A stretch of DNA of 6,427 nt from positions 1 through 6,427 of the forward strand of contig JALXBY010000142.1 of assembly GCA_026991215.1 (NCBI GenBank). Reading direction: 5' to 3'. This document shows, piece after piece, positions 4,736 to 6,427 of this stretch; the stretch's first letter is position 1; every line of letters starts with the position of its first letter. Position numbers and translations under genes: made by a program. The notes beneath the pieces were generated by a model. The model made no database searches and was not told where the DNA came from. It was given only the letters and a program-made list of their open reading frames with translations. The DNA comes from Anaerolineales bacterium. Lineage in GTDB: Bacteria; Chloroflexota; Anaerolineae; Anaerolineales; DRMV01.

Positions 4736-6021
4736 TGGTTGAGGGCCTGCCGGGCCGCGTCGAACAGGGGGTTCAGGGCCAGGGCCTTGCGGAAGTCCCG
4801 GCGGGCCCGGTCCTCCTGGCCCAGGGCGGCTTTGGCCATGCCCCGCCAGTAGAAGGCTTCCTCCAGCACGGGTTCGCTCATCGCGGCCAGGGTGGTATCG
4901 GCCAGGCGGATGACGTCCTCATACCGACCGGCGTGGTAATAGGCGATGAAGGGCGCATCCCGGTACCACATCACGCGCCAGGGTCGTTCCTCCAGGGGCA
5001 GCCCCGCGTAGTAGCGGAAGGCCTCGTCGAAGGCCCGGGCCGCCTCGTCGTAGCGGCCCAGATAGACCAGGGCTTCCCCCAGGTTGAAGCGGGCAAAGAA
5101 ACCATCGGCCCCGGTCAGCGCGGGTATCTCTTCCTGGGCCCGGGCCAGGGCCTGCTGCCAAGCTGTGGTTTCGTCAACCAGCGGCCCCAGAATCTGGAGC
5201 ACCTGGGCCTCCTGGTCCTTGGGGTAGACCACCAGGAAGATGTAATTGAAATCCCGCCAGCGCTGCTCCAGGCGCTCGTAAGGCACTTCACGGGCCGGAC
5301 CCAGGTAGGAATCCATGGAAAGGAAGACCCCGCGTTCGTCGTCGTAGCCGTAGAGGAGCAGGTAGTGGCCCATCCAGCCTTCCACCCTGGGCGCGTAGAA
5401 GCCCTTTTCTACCATCACGGGGAAGCCCCCGGCAATCAGGGCCTTGAGCAGCGTCAGGGTGCCGGCCGGCCGCCACAGCAGGCGCAGGCCGGGCACGCGG
5501 GTGCGCACGAAACGCGCCAGGTCCTCGGGAGAGACGTTCTTGTCCCGCGGGTTGGGCTTGGTCCAGCGGGCCACCACGTCCTGGTTGCCGGACCAGCCCC
5601 AAAAGGCCAGGGCCATGCTCAAGGTGGCGGGACCGCAGTTGTTCCACTTCTGGTACTCGTGCCGCGGCATCCACAACTCAAACCGCGGCGGGAGGGCCAG
5701 GGGCGTCGCGGTGGGCGTTGGCGTGGATGTGGGGGGCGTTGTGGTCCCGGCAGCAGGCGCCGTCGCGGTGGGCTGCGGTTCGGCCACGGGGGAAGCCGTG
5801 GGCGAGGGTGTGGGCGTCGTGACAGCCGTGGGCCGGACCGGAACCGGCGTGCTCTGAGGAAGAAAGACCTGCGCTTCCGGTGGTCGGAGGCGGTAGTAAA
5901 TCCGGGACCAGAACAGGCTGCGGTAGTACATCAGGGTCGGATGCTGCCCCGCCGCGAAGACCAGGCCACCGACCACGACCAGGAACCCCAAGAACAACAC
6001 CAACCACCAACGTCGCCGCAT
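4726..6021 (-). CDS. Membrane-anchored C39-family cysteine peptidase-like protein with TPR domain
   Basis: The product is a 431-aa protein predicted to sit outside the cytoplasmic membrane. Residues 1-4 are positively charged (MRRR) and about 6-24 form one hydrophobic helix (signal anchor; no lipobox seen). A Thr/Pro/Ala-rich spacer follows at about 57-108. The C39-like papain-fold domain spans about 115-267: Q124 with NNCGPA (C129 as nucleophile), GHYLLLYGYDD (H219 as general base) and FLSMDSYLGP (D237 as probable third residue), so the catalytic set looks intact. The C-terminal third is helical and carries TPR-like units, clearest at about 308-341 (NLGEALVYLGRYDEAARAFDEA) and 385-418 (YWRGMAKAALGQEDRARRDFRKALALNP), with a weaker one between. 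The substrate is unknown. The family includes bacteriocin-leader peptidases, but here there is no fused exporter and no precursor gene in view. The ribosome site is weak (GGTGG 4 nt before the ATG). The gene lies 66 nt after the membrane-protein gene and is coupled to the wzt-like gene. Confidence 0.85.
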   Translation of the reverse strand: MRRRWWLVLFLGFLVVVGGLVFAAGQHPTLMYYRSLFWSRIYYRLRPPEAQVFLPQSTPVPVRPTAVTTPTPSPTASPVAEPQPTATAPAAGTTTPPTSTPTPTATPLALPPRFELWMPRHEYQKWNNCGPATLSMALAFWGWSGNQDVVARWTKPNPRDKNVSPEDLARFVRTRVPGLRLLWRPAGTLTLLKALIAGGFPVMVEKGFYAPRVEGWMGHYLLLYGYDDERGVFLSMDSYLGPAREVPYERLEQRWRDFNYIFLVVYPKDQEAQVLQILGPLVDETTAWQQALARAQEEIPALTGADGFFARFNLGEALVYLGRYDEAARAFDEAFRYYAGLPLEERPWRVMWYRDAPFIAYYHAGRYEDVIRLADTTLAAMSEPVLEEAFYWRGMAKAALGQEDRARRDFRKALALNPLFDAARQALNQEG

Positions 6022-6087
6022 GGTTCCACCCCATCCGCTTCAAAAGGTTTGCGCACCGCCAACCTGGGGGCAGCGCTTTGGCCGTTT

Positions 6088-6427
6088 TCACGCGCCAGGG
6101 GGCTTGATGCGGGGCCAGGCGTGCCACAGAAAGAGCACCGCGGCCACGAAAATCAACCCATGGCCCAGGAGCCGCCACGTCAGGGCCCGTTGCACCATGC
6201 CCAACCAGGAAAGGGTCAGCCCCAGGTTGAGGCTGAGCCAGGCCCAGGGGATGGGCCACACCCGGCCGCGGGAGGTCCAGAAGCGGGGGAAAATCCAATA
6301 TCCGATGCCCCAGATGAACTGGGTGAGCCAGCCAAAGAGCATGGTCTCCACGTGCCAGGCCCGCCAGGACCAGGGCAGGGGGCCGGGCGGTTGCCCCTTG
6401 GTGGCCAGCATCCAGGCCCCCCACGCG
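6088..6427 (-). CDS. Small multi-pass membrane protein, 5' end cut by window (possible heme-copper-oxidase-subunit-I-like)
   Basis: The frame is open from the window edge to the TGA at 6090-6088, giving 112 complete residues. An internal ATG at 6411 exists, but the frame continues upstream (A-W-G-A-W) into what looks like the end of another helix, so the true start is probably outside. Counting from the ATG at 6411, three hydrophobic helices are evident: about 24-42 (MLFGWLTQFIWGIGYWIFP), 53-73 and 80-97. The first is preceded by W-H20-V-E-T, and the third carries H84. The pattern H-x-E-x-x-x-F-G-W-x-T-Q followed by G-x-x-Y-W-x-F-P-R resembles, from memory, small stand-alone membrane proteins annotated as cytochrome oxidase subunit I-like or NnrS-like. 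That assignment is tentative. The protein is rich in Trp. The 66 nt after it (6087-6022) show no clear promoter or terminator, so it may share a transcript with the peptidase gene. Confidence 0.7.
   Translation of the reverse strand, partial: AWGAWMLATKGQPPGPLPWSWRAWHVETMLFGWLTQFIWGIGYWIFPRFWTSRGRVWPIPWAWLSLNLGLTLSWLGMVQRALTWRLLGHGLIFVAAVLFLWHAWPRIKPPGA

Noticed and set aside
1532..4852. A 1106-codon open frame on the plus strand, antisense to dnaG and the wzt-like gene
   Set aside because: Its codons are in register with the sense codons (position 1 opposite sense position 3), so stops would require sense TTA, CTA or TCA, which this GC-rich genome avoids. The translation is low-complexity, rich in Gln/Gly/His/Val/Pro, and shows no domain. 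Both sense genes carry clear family motifs.
5698..5850. Hexamer-like repeats (GTGGGC/GTTGGC type) on the plus strand
   Set aside because: They are the codon-level reflection of the Thr/Pro/Ala linker of the peptidase protein and not an independent DNA repeat.
6022..6087. Possible promoter for the peptidase gene (TTGGCG as -35) and a GCGC inverted repeat
   Set aside because: No acceptable -10 box lies at a proper distance, and the short GCGC pairs are expected by chance at this base composition.
5678..6424. A 248-codon open frame on the minus strand spanning the membrane-protein gene, the 66-nt gap and the start of the peptidase gene
   Set aside because: It overlaps two better-supported genes in another frame, and its composition (His/Gly/Pro/Ala-rich, no hydrophobic pattern) is that of an out-of-frame shadow.
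1..6427. CRISPR array, tRNA/rRNA genes, insertion sequences, toxin-antitoxin or defence genes
   Set aside because: No regularly spaced direct repeats with unique spacers, no cloverleaf sequence, no transposase or integrase motif, and no small gene pair was found in either strand.

Overview
The window is GC-rich bacterial chromosome, and all five genes lie on the minus strand, so transcription runs from the right edge to the left. It reads as housekeeping DNA next to a small envelope-related gene group. The most likely source is a member of the Chloroflexota, probably Anaerolineae-like and possibly thermophilic. This is inferred from recalled family features and not from any search: a principal sigma factor with an insert in region 3, a DnaG with a C-x3-C zinc-ribbon knuckle and an extra segment after the Toprim DxD motif, and a secreted C39 peptidase with a Thr/Pro-rich 'TPTPTATP' linker and TPRs.

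Layout in transcription order. (1) 6427-6088: the 3' part of a small multi-pass membrane protein, cut by the window edge. (2) 6021-4726: a membrane-anchored C39-family cysteine peptidase-like protein with C-terminal TPRs. (3) 4720 (or 4729)-3479: a Wzt-type ABC ATPase with its C-terminal carbohydrate-binding-type domain, closely coupled to the peptidase gene. (4) 3478-3344: a 135-nt spacer almost filled by degenerate 7-bp tandem repeats and ending in a good sigma-70-type promoter (CCGACA, 18 nt, TATAAT). (5) 3343-1433: dnaG primase. (6) 1359-1: rpoD/sigA, missing its last part because the window ends.

The dnaG-rpoD pair matches the bacterial macromolecular-synthesis arrangement (primer synthesis for replication plus the housekeeping sigma factor). 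No rpsU is present upstream, and dnaG appears to have its own promoter with a leader of only about 12 nt. dnaG and rpoD are 73 nt apart with no intrinsic terminator, so they are probably co-transcribed. A perfect 7-bp hairpin at the last dnaG codons is a candidate processing or attenuation point. The upstream pair (peptidase/TPR and Wzt) looks like a separate transcription unit facing the cell envelope. No Wzm-type permease is visible.

No RNA gene, CRISPR array, insertion sequence, phage gene or attachment site was seen. No convincing undescribed system is present. The points most worth a second look are the heptamer repeat block with the embedded dnaG promoter, and the coupling of an external C39/TPR protein to an orphan Wzt ATPase.
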